A stretch of 64,000 bases of DNA from assembly GCF_029601685.1 (NCBI RefSeq), contig NZ_JARRIR010000004.1, forward strand, positions 310,001 to 374,000, read 5' to 3'. This DNA comes from Metarhizobium sp017305935 (GTDB lineage Bacteria > Pseudomonadota > Alphaproteobacteria > Rhizobiales > Rhizobiaceae). Shown in pieces: positions 24,569-33,888 of the stretch (the stretch's first letter is position 1; each line of letters begins with the position of its first letter). A program made the position numbers and the translations under genes. The notes under the pieces are model-generated. The model had not been told where the DNA came from. It saw nothing but the letters and a program-made list of their open reading frames with translations, and searched no databases.

Positions 24569-24664
24569 TGGCGGAAGAGAATGGGAGTCGAACCCACCCG
24601 AGACAGCCTCGCTGCCCCACCCGGATTTGAAGTCCGGACGCCCCACCGGGGACGACGCTCTTCC
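24569..24664 (-). tRNA. selC: tRNA-Sec (anticodon UCA)
   Basis: A 96-base gene that begins GGAAGAGCGTCGTC, has the loop ACTTCAAA with anticodon UCA, a long variable arm, the T-loop GGTTCGACTCC and an encoded 3' CCA. The long extra arm, 96-base length and UCA anticodon identify the selenocysteine tRNA. The acceptor stem pairs seven perfect base pairs, and the eighth (C8 with U) is mismatched. It sits between selD and selB, next to genes that need it. Confidence 0.96.
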
Positions 24665-24761
24665 TCTGCCTGAAGCGTTCCGCTTTCTCCGAAACGCTCC
24701 ATCTATTTGTTTTCACGCGTTTCCGGACGCAAAACCGCGTCACACTCTTGCTGGAAATGCT
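24665..24761. repeat. Possible rhizobial intergenic palindromic element
   Basis: The segment has GACGCAAAACCGC near 24730 followed by CACACTCTTGCTGGAAATGCTCTAA. A related sequence lies at 50636-50680 (GACGCGCAAAAC, then TTTTGCGCGTCATGCTTCAGAG). Such elements are common in rhizobial intergenic regions (RIME-like), though the family assignment is from memory. Confidence 0.4.
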
Positions 24762-26702
24762 CTAAACACTTTTTCTGGAAATGTCTTCGTCAAACAAGTC
24801 CAGCCGATGCGGATTGAGGCGGCGGACATCGCCGCGCCGCAGGGTCACACCCTGCCGATCGAAGAACTCGAGAATTTCGATCGCCACCTTTCTACCGTTG
24901 TTGACCCGGTCCCGAAAGAGACCGGCGGCAAATTCTCCCTTTTCCGTGCCGGCCGCGACATCACGGATGATCTCCACCATCTCGGCGGTCGTCTCGCGCA
25001 TGAAAAAATGATCGTGGCGGAGCTCGTCCACCCGGCCGAGCCGGGCGCAGAGTTTCAGCACGCGGCGGATGGCGCGCTCGTCCTGGCCCAGCATGTCCGC
25101 GAAATCGCGCACGCGCGGCGGGCGAAAGCGACCCTCGCCTTCCAGATGCGGCAGCAGCCGGGCAAACAACGCCTCCTCTTGCGAGCTGAGCTTCACCACA
25201 TGCCCAGGCAGGCGCACGAAGGCGCCTTCCAGCGCCAGATGCCCCACAACCTGCTCCGCCTTCAACGCGGCCAGAAAGGCGGCCGCCGGCAGGCGCGGCG
25301 TCACCTGGAGCCGCAGCCGCTCGCGGCCCATGCCCTGCAGATCGGGATTTTCCGCATGGAAAGCGCTCAGCATTTCATGAAATGTTTCGCACAGTGCCGC
25401 GCGCTGTCGGCGCGACAGGGCCAGCCGCTCGCCGCCGGCGCGGATGCTCTCGGCATTGCTGGCAGAAATCGCGTTTGCCAGTTCCTCCTCGGAAAGCGCA
25501 CGGTCGCGGCCGAAGACAATGAGATCGACGACGAACGGCGGGACATCGAGCATTGCGCGCAAGGCATCGGCGGCCTCCGGCCGGGCCATGGCGTCGAGCA
25601 GAGCAAGCCGTTCCGTCGTGCGGCGTTTTCGCAGCGGCGCGCGCAGGTCGAGGAAGCGGCCGCCGCCGATGGTGCGTTGGGCGGAGACGTCGCGCAGGAT
25701 GAAACGGTCGAGGGCGGCGGCGGCGATTGGCCGGTCGAGCACCAGTTGCACCTTGGCCCGGCCGCCTGGGGGCACGGGATGTTCCAGCGGTACGATGCGG
25801 ACATCCGTTTCCGCGCCGCCGTGATGCAGGCGGGCGGAAAACCATTCGCCGACCGACTTCGATTCGGAAGCGAGAACGGAAAGTTCGGCATCGATGCGCG
25901 CCGCCGGCGCATGCAAGGCCGGGTCGATCACCATGTCGCCACGGGCAATCGCCTCCTTGGAAATGCCGTCGCCAACGAGATTGAGGGCGCAGCGCTGGCC
26001 GGCGATGCCGCGCTCCGCCTTTTCGTTCTGGGCATGAATGGAACGCACCCGCGCCGGCAGACCGGAAGGGCTGATCGCCACCTGATCGCCGACCGCGACC
26101 GAACCGGACAGCACCGTGCCGGTCACCACCGTGCCGGCGCCGGAAAGCGTAAAGCAGCGATCAACCGCCAACCGGAAGCGGCCGCTCGCGCGCGCCGCCC
26201 CGATCTCGCGCTCGGCCGCGGCGAGTCGCGCCTTGAGATCATCCATTCCTGCGCCCGTCGCGGCCGAGACGGTGAGAATATCGGCAGCGGCAAGGCCGGT
26301 CGGGGCCAGAAGGGCGTGGATTTCGAGGCGCAAGGCTTCCAGCCGGGCGGCATCGGCCAGATCGGATTTGGTGATGGCGACAAGGCCGCGGCGGAGGCCG
26401 AGCAGGTCGAGGATGGCCAGATGCTCGCGGGTCTGCGGCATGATGCCGTCATCTGCGGCGACCACCAGCAGCGCGAAATCGATGCCGCCGGCACCGACCA
26501 CCATCGTATGAATGAAACGTTCGTGGCCGGGCACGTCGATAAAGCCGGTCACCGTTTCGGCGAGACGCACATAGGCGAAGCCGAGATCGATGGTGATGCC
26601 GCGCGCCTTTTCCTCCTTCAGGCGGTCGGTGTCGACGCCGGTCAAGGCCTTCACCAGCGTCGTCTTGCCATGGTCGATATGGCCGGCGGTTCCGACGATC
26701 AT
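24762..26702 (-). CDS. selB: Selenocysteine-specific elongation factor
   Basis: A 646-residue GTPase that brings Sec-tRNA to UGA codons marked by a SECIS hairpin. The GTP-binding start GTAGHIDHGKTTL (about residues 4-16) and 'LKEEKARGITIDLGFAYV' (switch) are exact for SelB; 'DVPGHERFIHTM' is the G3 motif and 'TKSDL' the G4 motif. The C-terminal part has the winged-helix repeats that bind the SECIS. ATG 26702 overlaps the selA stop (ATGA). Confidence 0.95.
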   Translation of the reverse strand: MIVGTAGHIDHGKTTLVKALTGVDTDRLKEEKARGITIDLGFAYVRLAETVTGFIDVPGHERFIHTMVVGAGGIDFALLVVAADDGIMPQTREHLAILDLLGLRRGLVAITKSDLADAARLEALRLEIHALLAPTGLAAADILTVSAATGAGMDDLKARLAAAEREIGAARASGRFRLAVDRCFTLSGAGTVVTGTVLSGSVAVGDQVAISPSGLPARVRSIHAQNEKAERGIAGQRCALNLVGDGISKEAIARGDMVIDPALHAPAARIDAELSVLASESKSVGEWFSARLHHGGAETDVRIVPLEHPVPPGGRAKVQLVLDRPIAAAALDRFILRDVSAQRTIGGGRFLDLRAPLRKRRTTERLALLDAMARPEAADALRAMLDVPPFVVDLIVFGRDRALSEEELANAISASNAESIRAGGERLALSRRQRAALCETFHEMLSAFHAENPDLQGMGRERLRLQVTPRLPAAAFLAALKAEQVVGHLALEGAFVRLPGHVVKLSSQEEALFARLLPHLEGEGRFRPPRVRDFADMLGQDERAIRRVLKLCARLGRVDELRHDHFFMRETTAEMVEIIRDVAAGTEKGEFAAGLFRDRVNNGRKVAIEILEFFDRQGVTLRRGDVRRLNPHRLDLFDEDISRKSV

Positions 26703-28091
26703 GATGGGGCGAAGCCGCTGGAAAGACTGTCAAGGAAGCCCGCTTCGTCCGACAGGCAGCGCAGGTCGAGGATAAAAGCGCCATCGCCGATGCGTCCGAG
26801 GATGGGGCGCGGCAGGAGGCGCAGCCTAGCCGCCAGCGTCTCCAGCGCACCGCCGCTCGCGCCGGTGATTCTCAGGCCGGCGCTCGGGATCGTATCGACC
26901 GGAAGCGCGCCGGAGCCGATCTGGCTGGCGCAGGCGCAGGTATCGACCGCATAACCCAGCGGCGCGAGCAGCGCGGCAAGCGCAGGCGCCAGCCGCTCGG
27001 CCTGCTGGCGGATATCCGCCTCCTTGCGGGATAGCAGGCGGAATGTCGGCAGGCGCTCGGCCAGCCGGTCGGGATCGCGATAAAGTTTCAGCGTCGCCTC
27101 CAGTGCGGCGATGCGGATCTTGTCGACGCGCAGCGCCCGTTTCAGCGGGTTGCGGTTGATTTCAGCAATTAAATCCTTGCGGCCGACGATGAAGCCGGCC
27201 TGCGGCCCACCGAGCAGCTTGTCGCCGGAAAAGGTGACGAGACCGGCGCCCTCCGCCACCGCCTCGCGCACCGTCGGCTCGCGTTTCAGGCCGAAGCGGG
27301 AGAGATCGATCAGCGTGCCCGAGCCAAGATCGTTGACCAGCGCCACGCCGGCCTCTTTCGCAATATCGGCCAGTTCCGCGCCCGGCACGTCGGCAGTAAA
27401 GCCTTCGATGCGGTAGTTCGACGTATGAACCTTGAGGATCAGCGCCGTTTCCGGACGCAGCGCACCGCGATAATCTTTCGGATGGGTGCGGTTGGTGGTG
27501 CCGACTTCGACGAGGCGCACGCCGGCGCGCTCCATGATATCCGGCATGCGGAAGGCGCCGCCGATCTCGATCAGCTCGCCGCGCGAGACGATGGCCTCGC
27601 GGCCGGCGCCGACCGCATTCAGGGCGATCAGCACGGCAGCGGCATTGTTGTTGACGATCGTCGCGTCTTCAGCGCCGGTCAGTTCGCAGAGCAGGCCGCG
27701 CAGATGGCTGTCGCGCTCGCCGCGCCGGCCGCTGTCGAGATCGAATTCCAGCGCCGCCGCCTCCCGCATGGCATCGACGGCGGCGGCAATCGCCTCCTCC
27801 GCCAGCAGCGCGGCCGAGATTGGTGTGCAGCACCGTGCCCGTGAGATTGAACAACGGCCGAAGATTGGAGCGGTCGCGATGTTCCAGCCGCGCCAGAAGC
27901 GCGGCGAAAATGCCCGCCTCGTCCGGCGGCGTCCCGCCGGTCCGCATCGCCTCGCGGATATCTTGAAGCGTGGCGCGCAATTCCTCGGTCACCAGTGTGC
28001 GGCCGTAACGGTCGAGAAGCGGCGCCAGCAGCTGCGATTTCAACAGGCGGTCGATGGAAGGCAGTGCGCGAAAATCGGCGGGGGCATCCAT
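26699..28091 (-). pseudogene. selA: L-seryl-tRNA(Sec) selenium transferase, frameshifted
   Basis: SelA converts Ser-tRNA(Sec) to Sec-tRNA(Sec) with PLP. The first part (about 90 codons from ATG 28091) ends in 'FNLTGTVLHTNLGRA', then the frame shifts; downstream the protein continues in another frame as LAEEAIAAAVDAMREAAALEFDLD and runs to 26699, including the PLP lysine in GDKLLGGPQAGF. At 27818-27823 the sequence has a short GC repeat: a missing GC pair (or one extra base) would account for the break. It could be a sequencing error, a real mutation or, less likely, programmed frameshifting. All partner genes look intact. Confidence 0.85.
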
Positions 28092-28095
28092 GGGC

Positions 28096-29013
28096 TCAAT
28101 ATCCGATCAGGAATGGATCGAAGCCAGCCCGCCGATACTCCGTCTCGCGCATCAGCAGATCGAGGCCGAGGCTGGCGACGTCGTCGGCGACGATATCGAG
28201 CGAAGGATTGCGGTTCTGGTAGAGGATTTTCGTCCAGCTTTGGCAGCCGTCGCAGATTTCCGCCTTGATCGACGCCTCCTCCGCCTCGACGGCGCGATAG
28301 CCGATACCCTTGGTCGAGCCGCAGGCGAGGCATTTAACCCGCACCTCGTTCCAGCGTGTGGCGCAGCAGGAACAGACGGCGTAACGCGCCCCTTCCGCCC
28401 CATGCACGCCAACGACCAGCGAGCCGACCGGCCGGCCGCCGCAGGCGGGGCAGACGCCGACGCCGACCGGCACGAGGCGGGATGCCTCCAGCATCGCAGC
28501 AAGGCGTGCGGCATGGACCTGCACCGCCGCCGCCACGAACAGATGATGGGCAACGCTATCAGGCGGGATGGTGTCGGAGAGCACGTTTTCCAGCATCCAC
28601 CCGCGCGTGTCGGTATCCGTGCCGATGACCGCCTCCAGCGCCTCGCGGGCCTGTTGCGGCATGTCGACGGTTCTTGCCGATGTCAGGAAAGCCTCCAGCG
28701 TCTCGCGGCAGGCGGCCTGCCCAGCCAGCATCAGCCGGTCGATGGGCGGCATGGCGGCGGCGCGCGCCCGTTCCACCTGTTCGGCATCGAGCGGCGGCAC
28801 CGGAGGAAGACTGTTCGAAAGAGTGGCCTGCAGGCGGGAAAGATCGGCGAGAAAATGCAGGTAGGACGCCAGCCGGCTGGTTTCCGCAAGCCCCTCGAAC
28901 CGTCTGGCGCGATCCTCGAAAAGCTGCGGCAGGCGGGGGAGCACCGCAAACGGCGCCTTGGAGATACCGCCGATCACGGAAGGATCGGGCTGAAGCGTGG
29001 AGGACGTGTTCAT
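28096..29013 (-). CDS. fdhE: Formate dehydrogenase accessory protein
   Basis: A 305-residue zinc-binding chaperone required to assemble respiratory formate dehydrogenase. The C-terminal half has the paired-Cys motifs of FdhE: CPACGGRPVG, CSCCATRWNEV, CLACGSTKG and CDGCQSW. ATG 29013 (MNTSSTLQPDPS) is preceded by GGAGG. It lies between the formate dehydrogenase subunit genes and selA, and selA starts five bases after its stop. Confidence 0.9.
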   Translation of the reverse strand: MNTSSTLQPDPSVIGGISKAPFAVLPRLPQLFEDRARRFEGLAETSRLASYLHFLADLSRLQATLSNSLPPVPPLDAEQVERARAAAMPPIDRLMLAGQAACRETLEAFLTSARTVDMPQQAREALEAVIGTDTDTRGWMLENVLSDTIPPDSVAHHLFVAAAVQVHAARLAAMLEASRLVPVGVGVCPACGGRPVGSLVVGVHGAEGARYAVCSCCATRWNEVRVKCLACGSTKGIGYRAVEAEEASIKAEICDGCQSWTKILYQNRNPSLDIVADDVASLGLDLLMRETEYRRAGFDPFLIGY

Positions 29014-29051
29014 TTCACCTCCGGGCCGACCGGCCACGGGTTTCAAGGAAT

Positions 29052-29738
29052 TTATTCTGCCGGATCGATCCGGCCGCGTCCAGCCAGCTCTTTCAGCCAT
29101 TTGCGATGATGCCGCCAGGCCCAGCCGCCGGTCACCGTGCCGCGCGTCATGGCGCTCAGCGTGCCGCGCGTCCAGATCGCTGCGTAGACATGCAGGATGA
29201 ACAGCATGATGATCAGCACAGCCGAAACAGAATGCACGAGAACGGCGATGCGGCGAAGCAGGATCGGCGTCGATTCGCCGAAATACTGGTCCCAGATCAT
29301 CAATCCGCTGCCGATCAGCACGATGATGAAGAAGGCCATGCCCCAGAAGATGAATTTCTGGCCGGCATTGTATTTGCCGATCTCCGGCAGCTTTTCCTCA
29401 TGCCCGGCGACGACGTCGTTTATCTGCGACACCCATTGCACATCGACGCGATTGGGCAGGTTCGCCCGCCAGAGCTGCGCGAACAGGATGAAGAAGCTGA
29501 CGAACAGCACGACGCCGATCCAGGGATGCAGCATGCGCGTATTCTGCCCGCCGCCGAACAGACCCGTCAGGAAGAACAGCGAGGGATGGAACAAAGCGAG
29601 CCCCGACAGGAGCAACAGGATCAGGCAAGTGGCCGTGATCCAGTGGTTGATCCGCTTGGCCGGGCCGTAGCGGTTCACCGTCACCGGCGGGCCGCGGTGG
29701 ATCGCATCGCCGGGCAGCACATCCTTGGAGATGGACAT
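29052..29738 (-). CDS. fdoI: Formate dehydrogenase gamma subunit (cytochrome b556)
   Basis: A 228-residue membrane subunit that passes electrons from the beta subunit to quinone. Four hydrophobic spans are visible, with candidate heme-ligand His residues in RINHWITA, RMLHPWIG, VLVHSVSA and FILHVYAA. The gene starts where fdoH ends and is in the same operon. Whether it is the fdo or fdn isozyme cannot be told from the sequence. Confidence 0.9.
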   Translation of the reverse strand: MSISKDVLPGDAIHRGPPVTVNRYGPAKRINHWITATCLILLLLSGLALFHPSLFFLTGLFGGGQNTRMLHPWIGVVLFVSFFILFAQLWRANLPNRVDVQWVSQINDVVAGHEEKLPEIGKYNAGQKFIFWGMAFFIIVLIGSGLMIWDQYFGESTPILLRRIAVLVHSVSAVLIIMLFILHVYAAIWTRGTLSAMTRGTVTGGWAWRHHRKWLKELAGRGRIDPAE

Positions 29739-30709
29739 CAGGCGTCCTCCTTCCGGCCTTTCGCCGCATCGACCAGCTTTTCGGCGTTTTCCTCGTCTTC
29801 CGGCTGCACCCTGTTGGCCTTGCCGAAGATGCCGTGCAGAACCGCGCCGGCGGCGGCAACGCCCATGGCGGCGAGGCCGACATATTTGGTGACGCCCTTC
29901 CAGGCCTGGACGATGCCGGAAATCTTCGGATCGTCCGGCAGGTTGGCGTAGATATGCGGCTTGTCGGCGTGGTGCAGCACATACATGACATGCGTGCCGC
30001 CGACGCCCGGCGGATCGTAAAGCCCGGCATTCTCATAGCCGCGCGATTTCAGGTCGGTGATGCGCTCCTCGGCATGGCTCTTCATGTCCTCCTTGGTACC
30101 GAAGACGATAGCCTGCGTCGGGCAGGCCTTGGCGCAGGCCGGCCCCTGGCCGACGGCGACGCGATCCGAACAGAGCGTGCATTTATAGGCGCGGTGATCG
30201 ACCTTGGAGATGCGCGGAATGTTGAACGGACAGCCCTTCACGCAATAGCCGCAGCCTATGCAGTTCTCATGGATGAAATCGACGATGCCGTTCGAATATT
30301 GCACAATGGCGCCGGGCGCCGGGCAGGCCTTGAGGCAGCCGGGATCGGCGCAATGCATGCAGCCGTCCTTGCGGATCAGCCATTCGAGATTGTCGTTCTC
30401 GGGGTTGATCCACTCGGTAAAGCGCATCAGCGTGAACATGTTTTCGGTGAGGTCATGCGGGTTGTCATAAACCCCGACATTTTCCTCGATCTCAGGATGG
30501 GTATCGTTCCATTCGACGCAGGCCGACTGGCAGGCCTTGCAGCCGATGCATTTGGAGACGTCGATCAACTTGGCGACCGGGGTGAGCTGCCGCTCCGGCG
30601 GCGGCAGGTCCGCGGTCGCCGAACGCCGCACCAGATCGCGCGGCGTCAGGTTGGTTTCCATCGGCTGCACGGGGGGATTGCTGACGGCGGTGCGCGGACT
30701 GTCCATCAT
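29738..30709 (-). CDS. fdoH: Formate dehydrogenase beta (iron-sulfur) subunit
   Basis: A 323-residue electron-transfer subunit with four [4Fe-4S] sites. Cys motifs in order: CIGCKACQSAC (about residue 55), CMHCADPGCLKACP, CIGCGYCVKGCP and CTLCSDRVAVG with PACAKACP later. A C-terminal hydrophobic helix (YVGLAAMGVAAAGAVLHG) anchors it to the membrane. ATG 30709 overlaps the fdoG stop in an ATGA overlap. Confidence 0.92.
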   Translation of the reverse strand: MMDSPRTAVSNPPVQPMETNLTPRDLVRRSATADLPPPERQLTPVAKLIDVSKCIGCKACQSACVEWNDTHPEIEENVGVYDNPHDLTENMFTLMRFTEWINPENDNLEWLIRKDGCMHCADPGCLKACPAPGAIVQYSNGIVDFIHENCIGCGYCVKGCPFNIPRISKVDHRAYKCTLCSDRVAVGQGPACAKACPTQAIVFGTKEDMKSHAEERITDLKSRGYENAGLYDPPGVGGTHVMYVLHHADKPHIYANLPDDPKISGIVQAWKGVTKYVGLAAMGVAAAGAVLHGIFGKANRVQPEDEENAEKLVDAAKGRKEDA

Positions 30710-33700
30710 GCGATACCCTCCTGCGGCGGCGTCGTGGGCTCGATATTGACCAGAAATGCCTTGGATTCCGGCGTCTCGATATTGGCGTCACCGACGAAGG
30801 GCACCAGCGAATTCGGCCCGAAGCCCTTCTTCGCCGCGCCGGTGAAACCCCAATGCAGGGGAATGCCGACGACATGCACGGTCTTGCCGTCGCAGATCAG
30901 CGGCCGGATGCGCTTGGTAACCAGCGCCTTGGCCTTCACCGAACCGCGTTTCGACCAGACGCGGACCCAGCCGCCCTTTTCGATGCCCTTTTCCTTGGCC
31001 AGTTCCTCGGAGATTTCAACGAAGAATTCCGGTTGCAGCGCCGCATTCACGCGGTTGTGCTTGGTCCAGAAGTGGAAATGCTCGGTGAGGCGATAGGACG
31101 TCGCCGCATAGGGGAACTCGTCCGACTGGCCGAGCTGCGCGGCATCCGTCTGGAAGACGCGCGCCACCGGATTGCCGCGCATCTTCGGATTGAAGACATT
31201 GGCGACCGGCGATTCGAATGGCTCCATATGCGCCGGGAACGGCCCGTCGCGCATCAGCCCGCGCGTAAATAGCCGCGCTGTGCCCTCCTGGTTCATGATG
31301 AACGGGCCGACGTCCTCCGGCTTGGCGTTCGGCGCGATATCCGGTACGTCGTAGCCCGACCATTTCGTGCCGTCCCATTCGATGATTTTTCGCGTGGGAT
31401 CCCAGGCCTTGCCCTGCAGGTCGCAGGAGGCGCGGTTGTAGAGTGTGCGCCGGTTCAGCGGCCAGGCGAAGGTCCAGCCGAGATAGGCGCCGGTCTCGTC
31501 GGGATCGTGGTTGTCGCGGCGGGCCATGTTGTTGCCCTGCTCATTGAAGCAGCCGGAATAGATCCAGCAGCCCGACATGGTCGAGCCGTCGTCGCGCAGT
31601 TGCGAGAAGTTCAGCACCTGCTTGCCGGCCGGCACCAGCATCTTGGTCGGATCGGCGGGATCCATGAGGTCGGTCAGCGCCCGGCCGTTGATTTCCTTGG
31701 CCAGTTCCTCCGGCGTCGGCTCGTTGGGATCGGCGTAATCCCAGGAAAGGTTGACCACCGGATCGGGGAAGGCGCCGCCTTCCTTGCGATAGAGATCGCG
31801 CAGCCGCAGGAAGATCTGGGCGATGATCCAGGTGTCGTGCTTGGCCTCGCCCGGCGGCGTGCCGCCGGCCCAGTGCCATTGCAGCCAGCGGCCGGAATTG
31901 GTGAGCGAGCCCTCCTCCTCCGCGAAGCAGGTGGTGGGAAGCTGGAACACTTCCGTCTGGATCGCGGCCGTATCCACCGGGTTGAAATCGCCGTGATTTT
32001 CCCAGAAGCGCGCGGTTTCCGTCTCCAGCGGGTCCATGGTGACCAGCCATTTGAGATTCGACAGGGCCTTGGTGTTCTTGTCCCTGTTCGGGAAGGCCAG
32101 GATCGGGTTGAAACCCTGGCAGATATAGCCGTTGACCTTGCCGTCATACATCAGCTCGAACATACGCAGGACGTCATAGGAGGGCACATCGAGCTTGGAG
32201 AGGTAGTTGAAGGCCCAGTCGTTGTCGGCGCGGGCGAAATCGCCCCACATGGCCTTCTGGAAGGAGACCATGAACTTCTTGTAGTTTTGCCAGTAGCTGG
32301 TCTGGCCCGGCCGCAGCGGCTTGAACAGCCGCGTCGACATATAGGTCTCGAACGTCTCGTCCTTCTCGCTCGGCATGGTCAGATAGCCGGTGAGCAGGTG
32401 CGACATCAGCCCGAGATCGGTCAGCCCCTGAATGTTGGAATGGCCGCGCAACGCATTCATGCCGCCGCCGCGCACGCCGATATTGCCGAGGATGAGCTGC
32501 AGCATCGCCATGGCGCGGATGTTCTGCGAGCCGCTGGAATGCTGGGTCCAGCCGAGCGCATACATCGAGGTCATGGTTTTCGTCGGCGTCGAGCATTCCG
32601 AGATCATCTCGGCCACCTTCAGGAATTTCTCCTTCGGCGTGCCGCAGATGCGCTCGACCATCTCGGGCGTATAAGGCGCCAGATGCTCCTTCAGCAAGTT
32701 CCAGACGCAGCGCGGATGAGCAAGCGTCGGATCGGTGGTGACGAACCCGTCCTCGCCCAGCACATAATCCCAGCTCGATTTGTCATAGTCGCGCTTTTCG
32801 GGGTCGTAGCCGGTGAACAGCCCGTCCTTGTAGGCAAAACCGTCCTTGACGATGTAGGAGGCGTTGGTGAACGCCTTCATGTACTCCCACTGCACCTTGC
32901 CGTTGTCGATGCAATATTTCATCACCCCGTTGAGGAAGGCGATGTCCGTTCCTTGGCGGATCGGCGCGTAATAATCCGAAACCGAGGCCGTGCGGGTATA
33001 GCGCGGATCGACGACGATCAGCTTGGCGCCGCGATGGGCCTTGGCTTCCGTCACCCATTTGAAGCCGCAGGGGTGCGCTTCCGCCGCATTGCCGCCCATG
33101 ACGACGACGAGGTCGGTGTTCTTGATATCGGTCCAGGCGTTGGTCATCGCGCCACGGCCAAATGTTGGGCCCAAACTGGACACCGTAGGGCCGTGTCAGA
33201 CGCGTGCCTGATTATCGAAACCGACTATTCCCAGGCTCTTGGCGAATTTGAAGGTCGCCCAGGCCGTTTCGTTGGTGGTGGCGGAGGCGGCGAGCATGCC
33301 GACCGTCGACCAGCGGTTTACCGCAATGCCCTTGGCATTGGCGGCGACGAAATTGGCGTCGCGGTCGTCCTTCATCCGCCGCGCGATGCTATCGAGGGCC
33401 TCGTCCCAGGAGATGCGCTCGAATTTATCGGCCCCGGGCTTGCGATGCATGGGATATTTCAGGCGGGTCGGCGATTTGACGAAATCCTTGAGCGCCGCCC
33501 CCTTGGGACAGAGCGTCCCACGATTGGTGGGGTGATCGACATCGCCCTCGATATGGACGATATCGGCCGTCTCGCCTTTGCGAAGGTCGCCCTTCGAATA
33601 GATGATGATTCCGCAGGCGACGGAACAATAGGGGCAGGTGTTGCGGGTTTCGGTCGTGGTGGTGAGCTTGAAAGGCCGGACATGCGCCGCTTCCGCAGCC

Positions 33701-33795
33701 TCCGCTTCTCCAAACCCCATCGCACCGAGCGACGTTGCCGCGACCCCTGCTCCCGCCAGCTTCAGAAAGCTGCGCCGGGAGAGATCCACGTTCAT
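30706..33795 (-). CDS. fdoG: Formate dehydrogenase alpha subunit, selenoprotein
   Basis: A 1029-residue molybdenum/tungsten bis-MGD enzyme that oxidises formate to CO2 in the periplasm. A Tat signal (LSRRSFLKLAGAGVAATS) opens the protein, followed by the CPYCSVACG [4Fe-4S] motif (about residue 54). An in-frame TGA at 33196-33198 is codon 200. The surrounding sequence is NQARV-Sec-HGPTVSSLGPTFGRGA, the conserved Sec site of formate dehydrogenases. A SECIS-like hairpin follows directly. Reading through the TGA gives one complete protein of normal length. A standard gene finder would split it in two. Confidence 0.95.
33153..33198 (-). promoter_or_regulatory. SECIS-like hairpin for selenocysteine insertion
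   Basis: Directly after the UGA, CACGGCC (33195-33189) pairs perfectly with GGCCGTG (33159-33153), closing a 43-base hairpin. Its position right after the UGA and its size fit bacterial SECIS elements, which SelB binds. The apical part is not clearly defined by eye. Confidence 0.75.
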
Positions 33796-33828
33796 TGACG
33801 GTCTCCGTTAAACCAAGCCGTGCGACTA

Positions 33829-33856
33829 AGTTTAGGACTCAAGTCCTATAAGTCAA
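33829..33856 (-). promoter_or_regulatory. Formate dehydrogenase promoter with an operator-like repeat
   Basis: On the minus strand TTGACT (33856-33851) and TAAACT (33834-33829) are 16 bases apart, about 35-60 bases before the fdoG start. The inverted repeat TAGGACT-CA-AGTCCTA at 33833-33848 fills the spacer, so an unidentified regulator may control the operon here. Confidence 0.6.
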
Positions 33857-33888
33857 GCATGAAAGGCTTGGGGAAGCCGTTGCTTACC

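Noticed and set aside
24627..26954. Long plus-strand open frame opposite selB
   Set aside because: It is the antisense of selB; its protein is Arg/Gly/Ala-rich with no domain, as expected from a high-GC complement.
33196..33198. TGA as a true stop, making fdoG a pseudogene
   Set aside because: The sequence on both sides forms the conserved Sec site, a hairpin follows, and the complete selenium pathway is adjacent.
31507..33798. Plus-strand frame opposite the formate dehydrogenase alpha gene
   Set aside because: Shadow of fdoG.
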